DNA of 64,000 bases, taken from NCBI GenBank assembly GCA_964410325.1, contig CAYPFN010000004.1:18235-82234 (forward strand), in the 5' to 3' direction. This DNA is from CAAFZY01 sp964410325 (GTDB lineage Bacteria; Pseudomonadota; Alphaproteobacteria; RF32; CAG-239). Below, piece by piece: positions 32,629 to 41,733 of this stretch. The notes beneath the pieces were generated by a model, which searched no databases, was not told the DNA's origin, and worked only from the letters and a program-made list of their open reading frames with translations. A program made the position numbers and the translations under genes. Position 1 is the stretch's first letter. Every line of letters begins with the position of its first letter.

Positions 32629-32991
32629 TTAAATTAGTTTTATTACATTTTCATAGATTTTTTTAGTCGTTGTTTGAAAATTTTTATAGGTATTTACTAT
32701 TGCTTTATTTGCAATTTTAGCACAAATTTCCTTAAGTTCTGGATTTATTTTGCCGCTTAAAATATCTCCTTTTAATTTGTTAGGATTTTTTCCAAGGATA
32801 TTGTTGATGGCTTTTTCTAGAGCATCAGGTTCTTTATCCTGCTCTTTTAAACGTTCTTTAGTTTCTTTTATTTTTTGTTCAATTTCCTTGGCTTGTTGAG
32901 CATTTTCAACAGTTTCTTTAGCTTGTTTTGGATTATCGGCTGCAGGTCGTGCGGAATGATTTGGAGCGGCAACTGCAGAAAATGACGCTTG
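32629..32991 (-). pseudogene. frameshifted exported coiled-coil protein
   Basis: On the minus strand a 120-codon frame reads FSAVAAPNHSARPADN, then a Lys/Glu/Gln-rich helix with QQAKEIEQKIKETKERLKEQ, and ends KIYENVIKLI before a stop at 32629-32631. It has no start codon and is cut off upstream by TAG (32992-32994). In the neighbouring frame an ATG at 33000 gives MLASVIF; removing one T from a run of four would join MLASVIS to AVAAPNH, a good signal-peptide cleavage region. The simplest reading is a small exported coiled-coil gene broken by a frameshift, with the first part of the signal also decayed. A sequencing error cannot be excluded. Confidence 0.55.
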
Positions 32992-33134
32992 CTAACATGC
33001 AGGCTGAATTGCATAAAATTTCTTGAAAATTATTTATAAAAACTGCTTTAATAAAAGCAGTAACACTGTTTATATAGTAAAATGATTCTGAAACAATAGG
33101 GATATTAAAGGTTATCAACGGCTAAGATTGAAAT

Positions 33135-33800
33135 ATGTTTGAAGAGATTTTTAAGTATAAAAAGGCGGAGTTTGCCGCAATAGAAGATTTTGGCTTTGTT
33201 AAGACGGAAAGTGGCTATATTTGGTCGAAAGATATTTTGGGCGGTACGTTTGAGTTGAGGGTTTTAATAGATAAGTCCGGCGCGATTAAAAGCAATGTGA
33301 TAGACAAAGATACCAGAGAGATGTATGTTTTATATCAGGCGGTAAATGCAGAAGGGGCGTTTATCGGGAAAATGCGCGAAGAGTGTCGGCGGATTTTGCA
33401 AGAGATTGCCGATAGGTGCTATGTTTCTCAGATTTTTAAGAGTACGGTTACACAACAGGTTATTGCCTATGTGCAGCAAAAATATCACGACAAATTGGAA
33501 TTTTTATGGGAAAAATTTCCAGATAACGCGGTTTTTCGCCGTTCAGACAATAAAAAATGGTATGCGGCGATTTTGACGGTGATGGCATCTAAACTCAATC
33601 TAGAAAATGATAGGAAATTTGAGGTCATAGATTTGCGCGGCACACCAGAAAACATTGTTGTTTGGGTTGATGGCATTAGATATTTTCCGGGGTATCATAT
33701 GAATAAAAAAAACTGGTATACTATTTGTCTTGATGGTTCGGTTGATGTTGCAGAAATATTTTGGCGAATTGATGAAAGTTATCGGTTGGCAAAAAAATGA
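33135..33800 (+). CDS. MmcQ/YjbR-family DNA-binding-fold protein
   Basis: 221 residues. The C-terminal half matches the YjbR/CyaY-like fold family: a strand with VVWVDGIRYFPGYHMNKKNW, then the turn TICLDGSVDVAEIFWRIDESY. The N-terminal 100 residues (FKYKKAEFAAIEDFGFVKTE...) form a second alpha/beta segment, so the protein is about twice the size of the single-domain members, as in some Bacteroides and Firmicutes homologues. The molecular function is not established for the family. Single gene, followed by the shared 37-bp element. Confidence 0.75.
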   Translation: MFEEIFKYKKAEFAAIEDFGFVKTESGYIWSKDILGGTFELRVLIDKSGAIKSNVIDKDTREMYVLYQAVNAEGAFIGKMREECRRILQEIADRCYVSQIFKSTVTQQVIAYVQQKYHDKLEFLWEKFPDNAVFRRSDNKKWYAAILTVMASKLNLENDRKFEVIDLRGTPENIVVWVDGIRYFPGYHMNKKNWYTICLDGSVDVAEIFWRIDESYRLAKK

Positions 33801-33811
33801 TTTAACTTTCT

Positions 33812-33848
33812 TTAAAGTTAGTATGAAACCAGAAAGTGAGTATTGAAT
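33812..33848 (+). promoter_or_regulatory. operator-like element, copy 1, upstream of FMN reductase gene
   Basis: 37-bp element identical in 31 positions to 34932-34968. It contains two direct AGTAT boxes (33820-33824 and 33839-33843), 19 bp apart, close to two helical turns. Likely binding site of the HxlR regulator encoded at 34587. It lies about 145 bp before the reductase start. Confidence 0.55.
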
Positions 33849-33994
33849 CAGCGTAAGTTTCTTTTTAAATTGCATTGTGGTAATGTGAGGATAAATCACG
33901 GCAGTGCGAAAATTTTTTGTCATTTGTATTGACTGTGGTGGCTTTAAGCATATTGCCGAAAGCAGACCTGGCAATATAATCAGGAGGAAGAAAT

Positions 33995-34549
33995 ATGAAT
34001 AAAAAAATTGTTATATTAAACGGAAGTCCGCGCCTGAACGGCAATACTCAAGGTCTGATTGAAGCCTTCAGTAAAGGCGCGAAAAGCAAGGGATATGAGG
34101 TTAAATGTTTTAATCTGCAAAAGATGAATATTCATGGATGTTTAGGGTGTTTTGGTGGTGGTAGAGATAAAAACAGTCCCTGTGTTCAAAAGGATGATAT
34201 GCTACAGATATATCCGGATTATGTTGCGGCAGATATTATTGTACTGGCTTCACCGATGTATTATTGGGGTTTTTCAGGACAATTAAAATGTGCATTTGAC
34301 CGTTTGTTTGCGGTTGCCGAATGTAATCCGAATTATGAAAATCCAAAAAAAGACTGTGTTTTGCTTATGGCTTCGGAAGGCAATGATAAAGATAATGCCA
34401 AACCTGTAAAGTACTATTATGAAAAACTTTTGGCGCATCTAGGCTGGCGTGATTTGGGACAAATTTATGCTGGCGGTGTTTTAAAACTTGGCGATATTAA
34501 AGGGCATAAAGCTTTGCTTGAAGCGGAGCAGCTGGGTATTTCTTTATAA
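33995..34549 (+). CDS. NAD(P)H-dependent FMN reductase / flavodoxin-like oxidoreductase
   Basis: 184 residues, NADPH-dependent FMN reductase / iron-sulfur-flavoprotein-like. The FMN phosphate loop is GSPRLNGNTQGL (residues 10-21), ASPMYYWGFSGQLKCAFDR (around 88-106) is the second flavin-binding segment, and the CLGCFGG pair near 49-52 is as in the family. Good AGGAGG ribosome-binding site. Members reduce quinones or flavins and are often under HxlR/YodB-type control in response to electrophiles; the next gene is an HxlR regulator, which fits. Confidence 0.85.
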   Translation: MNKKIVILNGSPRLNGNTQGLIEAFSKGAKSKGYEVKCFNLQKMNIHGCLGCFGGGRDKNSPCVQKDDMLQIYPDYVAADIIVLASPMYYWGFSGQLKCAFDRLFAVAECNPNYENPKKDCVLLMASEGNDKDNAKPVKYYYEKLLAHLGWRDLGQIYAGGVLKLGDIKGHKALLEAEQLGISL

Positions 34550-34556
34550 TTAAAAT

Positions 34557-34583
34557 AAAAAACCGGCTTTGTGCCGGTTTTTT
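34557..34583. terminator. bidirectional terminator
   Basis: AAAAAACCGGC / GCCGGTTTTTT, 5-nt loop, between convergent reductase and hxlR-type genes. Confidence 0.86.
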
Positions 34584-34586
34584 ATT

Positions 34587-34919
34587 TTAAGAACGATGTT
34601 TATCACCCCAATCGCATAAATCAAATAAAATCGGAATTAAAGATTTTCCTTTTTCTGACAAACTATATTCAACTTTAGGAGGCATTTCCAGATAAACTTT
34701 TCGTAAAACCAGGCCGTCTTTTTCTAACTCTTTTAACGAGGTGCTTAACATTTTAAATGATATCTTGCCGATTAAACGGTGCAGGGCATTGTGTCGCAAA
34801 ATGCCGAATTCACCTAGCCAGTAAAGTATAATCATTTTATATTTGCCACCGATGAGTGATAATGTGTAGCCAAATCCAGTGTCTTCAATTTTGATGTTTG
34901 GTTCGATACAGCGTTGCAT
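34587..34919 (-). CDS. HxlR/YodB-family transcriptional regulator
   Basis: 110 residues, winged helix-turn-helix of HxlR type. Recognisable: the start CIEPNIKIEDTGFGYTLSLI, then LYWLGEFGILRHNALHRLIG, the recognition helix KISFKMLSTSLKELEKDGLV and the wing VYLEMPPKVEYSLSEKGKSL. A single Cys at position 4 corresponds to the redox-sensing Cys of YodB/HypR-like members, so thiol-based sensing is plausible. Divergent from the gene at 35027 with the shared operator copy between them; convergent with the reductase gene. Confidence 0.88.
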   Translation of the reverse strand: MQRCIEPNIKIEDTGFGYTLSLIGGKYKMIILYWLGEFGILRHNALHRLIGKISFKMLSTSLKELEKDGLVLRKVYLEMPPKVEYSLSEKGKSLIPILFDLCDWGDKHRS

Positions 34920-34931
34920 TTTAAGCTATCC

Positions 34932-34968
34932 TTAAGGTTAGTATTAAACGAAAAGGTAAGTATTGAAT
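34932..34968 (+). promoter_or_regulatory. operator-like element, copy 2, between hxlR-type gene and 35027 gene
   Basis: 37-bp element sharing 31 positions with 33812-33848, in the divergent promoter region, 13 bp from the regulator start. Two AGTAT boxes 19 bp apart (34940-34944, 34959-34963). Would allow autoregulation and control of the divergent gene. Confidence 0.55.
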
Positions 34969-35026
34969 AAAAATATATTATAGGGATATATTTTTATTGG
35001 CAATAGAATTTTTAAAAGGAAGAACC

Positions 35027-35485
35027 ATGAATAGAAAACTTTTAACAATTATCGCAGCGGTAATTTTTTGTTTGGGAAGCCAAGCAAAAGCTGCTGAAAA
35101 TACAGTGAAAGGAGAAACAATGCAGGAAGTAAAAGTGAGTGATTACGAGGCGGTTAAAGAGGCCTTAGGTAAATATCTCGAGGCGGGCAGGCAAGGAAAA
35201 AGTGCTGTTTTGCGTCCGGCGGTTTATAAAGATGCCATAATGTACAGCGCTGCCGGCGGTAAAGTTGAAGGAGGCTCGATAAACGCTTTATTTGATTATT
35301 TAGATAACAATCCAGCAGCACCGGAAATTGAAGCAGAAATTACGGCTGTTGATGTAGCCGGGAATATTGCTTATGTTAAGGTAGAATCAGATAAATGGCA
35401 TGGCGCGCGTTATACAGACATGTTTTTGCTGGTTAAAGACGGTAGTGAATGGAAAATTTTAACCAAAGTATTCCATACGCATTAA
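35027..35485 (+). CDS. exported lumazine-binding/SnoaL-like protein
   Basis: 152 residues from the ATG at 35027 (AGGAAG upstream). Signal peptide MNRKLLTIIAAVIFCLGSQA with AKA cleavage. The mature domain has an initial helix VSDYEAVKEALGKYLEAG, a short helix region and the strands AEITAVDVAGNIAYVKVES, WHGARYTDMFLLVKDGSEW and WKILTKVFHTH, the pattern of putative lumazine-binding (NTF2-like) proteins. A periplasmic partner of the redox regulon is plausible but unproven. Confidence 0.8.
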   Translation: MNRKLLTIIAAVIFCLGSQAKAAENTVKGETMQEVKVSDYEAVKEALGKYLEAGRQGKSAVLRPAVYKDAIMYSAAGGKVEGGSINALFDYLDNNPAAPEIEAEITAVDVAGNIAYVKVESDKWHGARYTDMFLLVKDGSEWKILTKVFHTH

Positions 35486-35502
35486 ATTATTTGAAAATTT
35501 TT

Positions 35503-35532
35503 AAACCCCGTTGCGCAAAACCAGCGGGGTTT
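35503..35532 (+). terminator. terminator of the 35027 gene
   Basis: AAACCCCGTTG / CAGCGGGGTTT with one G-T pair and T-rich tail. The interval 35533-35695 carries no other signal. Confidence 0.7.
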
Positions 35533-35695
35533 CTTTTGTTTTTTACTTTAGGAAATGTCAAGCTTGGCTGGATATGCCACAGGCTACGTGCGGGGTGTCT
35601 ATGAAGAGCATTGTTTGCAAAACAAGCCTTGAATAAATTTGGAACCTGTTTTATTATCTTAAAGACATATTTTATAAGATAAGGATTTTTAAACA

Positions 35696-36211
35696 ATGAA
35701 TCTTGCTGAAAAAATCAGGGTTGTGCCAGATTTTCCGAAAAAAGGCATTATGTATCAGGATATTACCACGCTGTTAAAAGATAAAGAGGCTTTTCGAGAA
35801 GCCGTTGATTTGTTTTATCAAAAGTTTAAAACTGAAAAAATTGATTATGTGGTAGCGGTGGAATCGCGCGGTTATTTGTTTGGCGCACCGCTGGCATATG
35901 CGCTTGGATGCGGGTTGGTGATTGTGCGTAAGGCAGGAAAACTCCCGGCAGAAGTAGAGCGAATCGAATACGACTTGGAATACGGCAAGGATGTTTTGGA
36001 AATTCACAAAGACGCAGTGGAACCAGGTAAAAGGATTTTAGTGATTGATGATTTGCTGGCCACTGGAGGAACGGCAGCGGCTACTTGTCAGTTGATGGAA
36101 AGAATTGGTGGCCATGTTGTGGCAGCAGCTTTTTTAATTGAATTATCAGAATTAAACGGACGAGGGAGATTTTCCCCAAAAACGGAAATTTTTTCCTTAC
36201 TTGCTGTGTAA
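35696..36211 (+). CDS. apt: adenine phosphoribosyltransferase
   Basis: Purine salvage: adenine + PRPP to AMP. 171 residues. The N-terminal IRVVPDFPKKGIMYQDITTL is diagnostic for Apt, VVAVESRGYLFGAPLA precedes the catalytic loop, and the PRPP motif is VIDDLLATGGTAAAT near residues 117-131. Convergent with holA. Confidence 0.96.
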   Translation: MNLAEKIRVVPDFPKKGIMYQDITTLLKDKEAFREAVDLFYQKFKTEKIDYVVAVESRGYLFGAPLAYALGCGLVIVRKAGKLPAEVERIEYDLEYGKDVLEIHKDAVEPGKRILVIDDLLATGGTAAATCQLMERIGGHVVAAAFLIELSELNGRGRFSPKTEIFSLLAV

Positions 36212-36216
36212 TTTAA

Positions 36217-37245
36217 TCAGCGATTCAGGCGTCGTGCCGCGCCACCGATTTGCATAAGTGTGTAACTTAAGATTTCTTCAGCCGGCAGGTTGGTGGTTTT
36301 ACATTGGCGCTCGCAATCATACAATAATTGCAAGACATCCAGGACAGGGTGCCGTTTCCATATTTTTAATTGTTGGATTAAATCGGCTTTGCGGAAGAAC
36401 ATAACCGGCGGTCTCAAAGCGCTAATGGCGCTTTCTGCCGGTTGTCCCTTTTCCATGGAAGCAATGCAGAGTAATAATTTTTCGAAGTGATAAGTCAAAC
36501 TGCGTACGAGAGAAACAGATTCCTCGCCAGCATGGATGAGCTCTTGGTACGCATCTAGGGCTTTAGCAATTTCCCCTTTAGCAATGAAATAACATAAATC
36601 TTCTTGTGAGGAACTTGATATGTCGCCGATGACGGTTTTAATATCATTGATTTCTACATTGCGGCGGGTGCCGAGATAGGTTATAAGTTTATCCATTTCA
36701 GTTAAAGATGCTTTGCGATCATTGGATAAACGGCTGCATAACAACTGCATGGCGTCATTGGCAATGGTAATACCGTTTTTAACAAAATATTCCCGCGCGG
36801 CTGTATAAATATTTTCTTCCCGATCATCATAACAGCTTATCAAGGCAAAATCTTCACGTTCTTTGGCTAAGGTAACCAAGGATGATTTGGTGTTTAAAGT
36901 TAATGAGCTGATAATCAGCAAAGTATCAGAAGTATTGTCTTTGAATAAGTTTTTTAAATGCGCCGTTAAGGTATTATTACCGTCTTTAATAATAACAACC
37001 CGCCTTCCTCCCATTAGTGAGCGGGCGTTATATTCGCCGAACAGCAAACCTATGTCTTTTTCTAAAGTATCCATAGAAAGCCGAGCAACCTGAAAGGCAT
37101 CGTTTAAATCGGGGCATATGGTTTGGGCAAATTGTTTGGTATAATCTGCAATCATGCCTTCGTTGCTGCCGAAAATAACGATACATTTGATGTTAGCATC
37201 AGGGTGCTTAAAATATCTAGCAATATCTGCCGCCTTAAAATTCAT
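36217..37245 (-). CDS. holA: DNA polymerase III delta subunit
   Basis: Clamp-loader subunit that opens the beta clamp; 342 residues. The three-domain layout is recognisable: the N-terminal degenerate AAA+ part (IVIFGSNEGMIADYTKQF), the middle with GRRVVIIKDG, and the C-terminal collar LVRSLTYHFEKLLL. It lacks a functional P-loop, as delta does. Placed after lptE on the same strand with a 12-bp gap, as in many Alphaproteobacteria. Confidence 0.9.
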   Translation of the reverse strand: MNFKAADIARYFKHPDANIKCIVIFGSNEGMIADYTKQFAQTICPDLNDAFQVARLSMDTLEKDIGLLFGEYNARSLMGGRRVVIIKDGNNTLTAHLKNLFKDNTSDTLLIISSLTLNTKSSLVTLAKEREDFALISCYDDREENIYTAAREYFVKNGITIANDAMQLLCSRLSNDRKASLTEMDKLITYLGTRRNVEINDIKTVIGDISSSSQEDLCYFIAKGEIAKALDAYQELIHAGEESVSLVRSLTYHFEKLLLCIASMEKGQPAESAISALRPPVMFFRKADLIQQLKIWKRHPVLDVLQLLYDCERQCKTTNLPAEEILSYTLMQIGGAARRLNR

Positions 37246-37257
37246 TGATAAGCGCCT

Positions 37258-37824
37258 TTATAAATTGTTTGGATCGCCGCGTTTGGTAATGACTGAATGA
37301 AAGTAAGCGCCCATGCGCAAGGATATGTCGTTAGAGATAATATCCGCTGCATTTTTTTCAATTTTTTTCTGGGCATATGTTGTAGAATAAGGATTGGCTA
37401 AAATATCATAACTGACATACGATATACTGTTTCCCCGCACCAACTGTTTGTTTGTTTCGGTATCGTACAGATAATAATTGACTTTATAACGGACGCGTTC
37501 ACGGGTGGCGGTAATGTCATCACGCAAGGCCTGCTGAACAACTTGTCGGTTAATATCGCCGATAACCAATCGATAACGTGGTTTTGCTGGCACTCCCTTA
37601 GGAGTAAAGCTATCTAAAAGATTGTTGCGGAGCAACTGGCCAAAGCGGTCAGAAACGGGTTCAATTCTGATTTTTTCCATTTCATCCATAATGCTGGTGT
37701 CAAACTCACCTTTATAATACCAACCCTCATCTGGCTTGCGTTCGACATACAGTGGCTCAAAACCGCAACCGGATATCATGAATAAAGCGCAAAGCGCTGA
37801 ATATATTTTTTTACGCTGTAACAA
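37258..37824 (-). CDS. lptE: LPS-assembly lipoprotein LptE
   Basis: Outer-membrane lipoprotein that plugs the LptD barrel and helps insert lipopolysaccharide; 188 residues. Signal peptide MLQRKKIYSALCALFMISGC with lipobox ISGC and the mature start GFEPLY, typical of the family. A strand pair around YRLVIGDINRQVVQQAL and the later SYVSYDILANPYSTTYA match LptE. Overlaps the leuS 3' end by 14 bp. Confidence 0.88.
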   Translation of the reverse strand: MLQRKKIYSALCALFMISGCGFEPLYVERKPDEGWYYKGEFDTSIMDEMEKIRIEPVSDRFGQLLRNNLLDSFTPKGVPAKPRYRLVIGDINRQVVQQALRDDITATRERVRYKVNYYLYDTETNKQLVRGNSISYVSYDILANPYSTTYAQKKIEKNAADIISNDISLRMGAYFHSVITKRGDPNNL

Positions 37825-40270
37825 TGTTTACAATCCTATTTGGTACGATAATGATTTTCTTAATTTCTTTTCCGGCAGTTTGGCGGGCAACATTATCCAG
37901 CTTTAAAGCCGCCGCTTTAACGGTTTCTTCCGGACTGTCTTTAGGCAGTTCAATGGTACCGCGCATTTTGCCGCAAATTTGTACGGCCAGCGTTACAACA
38001 TTGTCTTGCGCCATTTTCGGATCGCCCTCAGGCCATTGTTCAGTTACAACTGAGGTTGTGTGTCCTAAACGCGTCCACATTTCTTCGGCCAAGTGCGGGG
38101 TGAACGGGCTTAATAATTTGATTAGTGTTTCATATAAAACTGACGGAATTTTTTCTAGGTCTGAAAGATGATTAACATAAGTCATTAAAGAAGAAACAGC
38201 GGTATTAAACTTCATCTGGTCAATGCGTTCGGTAACTTCTAAAATGCATTTATGCATAATGCGCAAATCTTTTTCATTTGGTTCGATTTTGTAGACTTTT
38301 TTAAATAGGTTATAAATTTTACCGACAAAACGATACACACCCATTAAACTTTCTTCCGACCACATAGCTGTTTGGTCAAATGGACCGATGAACATTTCAT
38401 ATAAACGAAATGTGTCAGCGCCGTAATTATTGACAATATCATCAGGATTGATGACATTGCCGCGTGATTTTGACATTTTTTCTCCGTTTTCAGCCAAAAT
38501 CATGCCGTGTGAGGTACGTTTATTATAGGGTTCTTTGGTTGGGACATAACCACAATCATATAAAAATTTGTGCCAGAAACGGGAATAAAGCAAGTGTAAA
38601 GTGGTATGTTCCATGCCGCCGTTATACCAGTCAACATTCATCCAGTAGTTTAGAGCCTCTTGCGAAGCAAATTCTTTATTATTATGCGGGTCGCAGTAAC
38701 GTAAGAAATACCAAGACGAACCAGCCCAGTTTGGCATTACATCGGTTTCACGGCGCGCCGGTTTGCCGCACTTCGGGCATGTGGTATTCACCCAATCGAC
38801 AGCTTTAGCCAAAGGCGAATCGCCGTTATCATTAGGCAGATAATCTGAAATTTCCGGCAAAGTTAAGGGCAGGTCTTCTTCATTTAACGGCTGCCAGCCG
38901 CAATGTTCACAATAAACCATCGGAATCGGTTCGCCCCAATAACGTTGGCGGGAAAATACCCAGTCGCGTAATTTAAAATTGATTTTTGGACGGCCAAAAC
39001 CGTTTTTAACAGCATAATCTATGGCTTGACACATGCCGTCTTGTTTGTTTAAACCGTTTAAGAAACCGGAATTGATGTGCGGTCCATCTTCTTCAAAAGC
39101 TTTTTCTTCAATGTTGCCACCATCTAAAACTTGTACAATCGGCAGGTTAAAGGTTTTGGCAAAGTCGTAATCGCGTTGGTCGTGCGCTGGTACAGCCATG
39201 ATTGCTCCTGTACCGTAGCTCATTAAAACATAATCGGAAATAAATACGGGAATCATGTTGCCGTTATAGGGATTGCGAGCCTTGATACCTTTTAACTCAA
39301 CGCCTGTTTTGGAATCATCAGCCGTGCGCTGTAGATCGGACTTTTTGGCAGTAGCTTCAACATATGTTTTGATTTCATCTTGGTTTTCAAACTGATTCAT
39401 ATATTTAGCAACAAATTCATGTTCAGGAGCTAAAACCATATATGTTATGCCAAACGCCGTATCGGGACGGGTGGTGAAAACAGTTAATTTGTCGTTGCCG
39501 AACTCAAAATCCAGCTCGGCGCCTTCCGAGCGGCCAATCCAATTAATTTGTTGAGCTTTGACGCGATCAATAAAATCAACATCTTTTAAGTCGTCAATCA
39601 AACGGTCGGCATATTTGGTAATAGCAATCATCCATTGTTCTTTGTTGTGGCGGACAACCTCAGCGCCGCAACGTTCGCAATGCCCGTTAACAACTTCTTC
39701 ATTAGCCAGGCCTACTTTGCATGCCGGACACCAATTAATAGCCATTTTATCTTTATAAGCCATACCGTGTTTAAACAGCTGGATAAACATCCATTGCGTC
39801 CATTTATAATATTCCGGAGAAGAAGTATTGATACAGCGATCCCAATCGAAACTGAAGCCGATAGATTTTAACTGGCGGGTAAAGTTTTTGATATTTTCTT
39901 GTGTGGAAACAGCCGGATGAATACCAGTTTTGATAGCATAGTTTTCTGCCGGAAGGCCGAAAGCGTCAAAACCCATCGGATATAGAACATTATAACCCTG
40001 CATGCGTTTTTTGCGGGCAATGACGTCAAGTGCCGTATAAGAACGTGGGTGACCAACATGCAGGCCAGCGCCGGAAGGATAAGGAAATTCAACCAAAGCA
40101 TAGAATTTTTCTTTTTTATGGTCGATGTCAACATGATAGATTTTTTCATCTTCCCAGATTTTTTGCCATTTTTGTTCAATAGTACGGAAATTGTATCTAT
40201 CTTCCAATTCCCACTGTTTTTGCCATTCTTCAAATGTTTCAGCTCCGTTATAGCGCGGGTTTGCTGTCAT
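37811..40270 (-). CDS. leuS: leucyl-tRNA synthetase
   Basis: Class I synthetase for tRNA-Leu; 819 residues. HIGH motif as HVGH in GAGLHVGHPRSYTA near residue 49-52, KMSKS motif EKMSKSRGNV near 580, and a large editing domain at 220-415 with the threonine-rich TTRPDTAFG. Two CxxC pairs (CPACK/CERCG near 150-170, CPKCG further on) form zinc ribbons. I choose the ATG at 40270 with GGAGAAAAAG upstream over an earlier TTG. First gene of leuS-lptE-holA. Confidence 0.97.
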   Translation of the reverse strand: MTANPRYNGAETFEEWQKQWELEDRYNFRTIEQKWQKIWEDEKIYHVDIDHKKEKFYALVEFPYPSGAGLHVGHPRSYTALDVIARKKRMQGYNVLYPMGFDAFGLPAENYAIKTGIHPAVSTQENIKNFTRQLKSIGFSFDWDRCINTSSPEYYKWTQWMFIQLFKHGMAYKDKMAINWCPACKVGLANEEVVNGHCERCGAEVVRHNKEQWMIAITKYADRLIDDLKDVDFIDRVKAQQINWIGRSEGAELDFEFGNDKLTVFTTRPDTAFGITYMVLAPEHEFVAKYMNQFENQDEIKTYVEATAKKSDLQRTADDSKTGVELKGIKARNPYNGNMIPVFISDYVLMSYGTGAIMAVPAHDQRDYDFAKTFNLPIVQVLDGGNIEEKAFEEDGPHINSGFLNGLNKQDGMCQAIDYAVKNGFGRPKINFKLRDWVFSRQRYWGEPIPMVYCEHCGWQPLNEEDLPLTLPEISDYLPNDNGDSPLAKAVDWVNTTCPKCGKPARRETDVMPNWAGSSWYFLRYCDPHNNKEFASQEALNYWMNVDWYNGGMEHTTLHLLYSRFWHKFLYDCGYVPTKEPYNKRTSHGMILAENGEKMSKSRGNVINPDDIVNNYGADTFRLYEMFIGPFDQTAMWSEESLMGVYRFVGKIYNLFKKVYKIEPNEKDLRIMHKCILEVTERIDQMKFNTAVSSLMTYVNHLSDLEKIPSVLYETLIKLLSPFTPHLAEEMWTRLGHTTSVVTEQWPEGDPKMAQDNVVTLAVQICGKMRGTIELPKDSPEETVKAAALKLDNVARQTAGKEIKKIIIVPNRIVNIVTA

Positions 40271-40440
40271 TTTCTTTTTCTCCAAAATTTTTACATTGCT
40301 TACAAAATACCTTAAAGGAATCTAAAAAACAAGCAGAAACTGTAATATAATCCGTTTTTATAACAGGAAACAGGAAGAAAGAATTTTGCTTGCAAATTTT
40401 TATGAGATGCTTACAGTTAAATATAAGGAGAAAACAAAAG

Positions 40441-41733
40441 ATGAAAGTTCGGCGGCAGTGTGTGGAAATTTTGACTCATGTTTTGGAAACAGGAGCTTTT
40501 ATTAACACGTTGAAAGAACAAATCAGTGAAACTGAGCGGCCGTTTGGCAATATGCTTCTTTTGACAACTTTGCGACGTTTGGAAAATTTAAAACAGATTT
40601 TGCAAAAGTTTTTGCATAAAAAAATTCCGGCAAAGGATAAAGCGGTTTATTATGTTTTGTTGTTGGGAGCGGCTGAAATTCTTTATCTTGCAACGCCTGA
40701 TTATGCCGCTATTAATGAATATGTAAACATTGCCAAAAAAAAGGCTGGCAGATTTCCTGCTGGTATGGTTAATGCGGTTTTGCGACAAATCGCCGCTCAA
40801 AAAGAGAATTTAAATACAGTGTTCAACAAAGGGGCTTTTCCGCTGGAATTTAAACGAATTTTGATAAAAGATTATAAGGTGGAAGAAATAAAAAAAATGG
40901 AAGAAATTTTACATTACGAACCACCTTTAGACATTATACCCAAACAAGATGCGGTCGGCTGGGCACAAAAATTGAACGCTGTTTTATTTTCTAACGGCAC
41001 GTTGCGATTAGCTAAAGCGGATAAGGTTTCTGAATTGGAAGGTTATGCGCAAGGGCAATGGTGGGTGCAGGATTTGGCGGCATCTTTGCCGGTGCTACTT
41101 TTAGGTGACATCAAAAATAAAAAGGTGTTGGATTTGTGTGCTGCGCCTGGCGGAAAAACAGCGCAGCTTTTAGCGGCTGGCGCTGAGGTTACGGCTTTAG
41201 ATATTGACGCAGAAAGAGTGGAAAAATTAAAGGAGAATATATGGCGTTTGCAATTGACTGCAAATTTGACAACGATCGTTTCTGACGCTGTTTTATTTTT
41301 GGAAAATTGCAGAGATTTTTTTGATGTTATTGTTATCGATGCGCCGTGTTCAGCAACTGGCACTTTCCGCCGGCATCCGGAAGTTCTGCATCATAAAACC
41401 ATAGCTGATGTTGAAAAACAAAAAGCTTTGCAAAAAACTTTTCTGCAAAAGGCGGCTAATAAACTTAAAACCGGCGGTAAAATTTTGTATTGCACTTGTT
41501 CTATTGCCAAGAGTGAAGGCGAGCGCCAAGTAGAATCTTTTTTAAATAAAAATCATGATTTTAGGTTATGTCCCGTAGATATGGAAAATTTGCAACGCTA
41601 TGAGGGGATAAATCTTGATAAAAATATAATTGATAAGGGAGTTTTAAGAACTTTGCCGTATTATATGAAAGATATCGGCGGGATGGATGCTTTCTTTGCG
41701 GCTTGTCTGCAGAAAAATGAGGGGGAAGTGTAA
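40441..41733 (+). CDS. rsmB: 16S rRNA (cytosine-967-C5)-methyltransferase RsmB
   Basis: 430 residues from the ATG at 40441 (AAGGAG upstream). The N-terminal NusB-like domain (1-130) is followed by the SAM methyltransferase domain: motif I VLDLCAAPGGKTAQLL near 239, motif IV DAPCSATGTFRRHPE with the release Cys and motif VI ILYCTCSIAKSEGE with the catalytic Cys. The product methylates C967 of 16S rRNA. The next gene starts right at the stop codon, so it heads an operon. Confidence 0.93.
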   Translation: MKVRRQCVEILTHVLETGAFINTLKEQISETERPFGNMLLLTTLRRLENLKQILQKFLHKKIPAKDKAVYYVLLLGAAEILYLATPDYAAINEYVNIAKKKAGRFPAGMVNAVLRQIAAQKENLNTVFNKGAFPLEFKRILIKDYKVEEIKKMEEILHYEPPLDIIPKQDAVGWAQKLNAVLFSNGTLRLAKADKVSELEGYAQGQWWVQDLAASLPVLLLGDIKNKKVLDLCAAPGGKTAQLLAAGAEVTALDIDAERVEKLKENIWRLQLTANLTTIVSDAVLFLENCRDFFDVIVIDAPCSATGTFRRHPEVLHHKTIADVEKQKALQKTFLQKAANKLKTGGKILYCTCSIAKSEGERQVESFLNKNHDFRLCPVDMENLQRYEGINLDKNIIDKGVLRTLPYYMKDIGGMDAFFAACLQKNEGEV

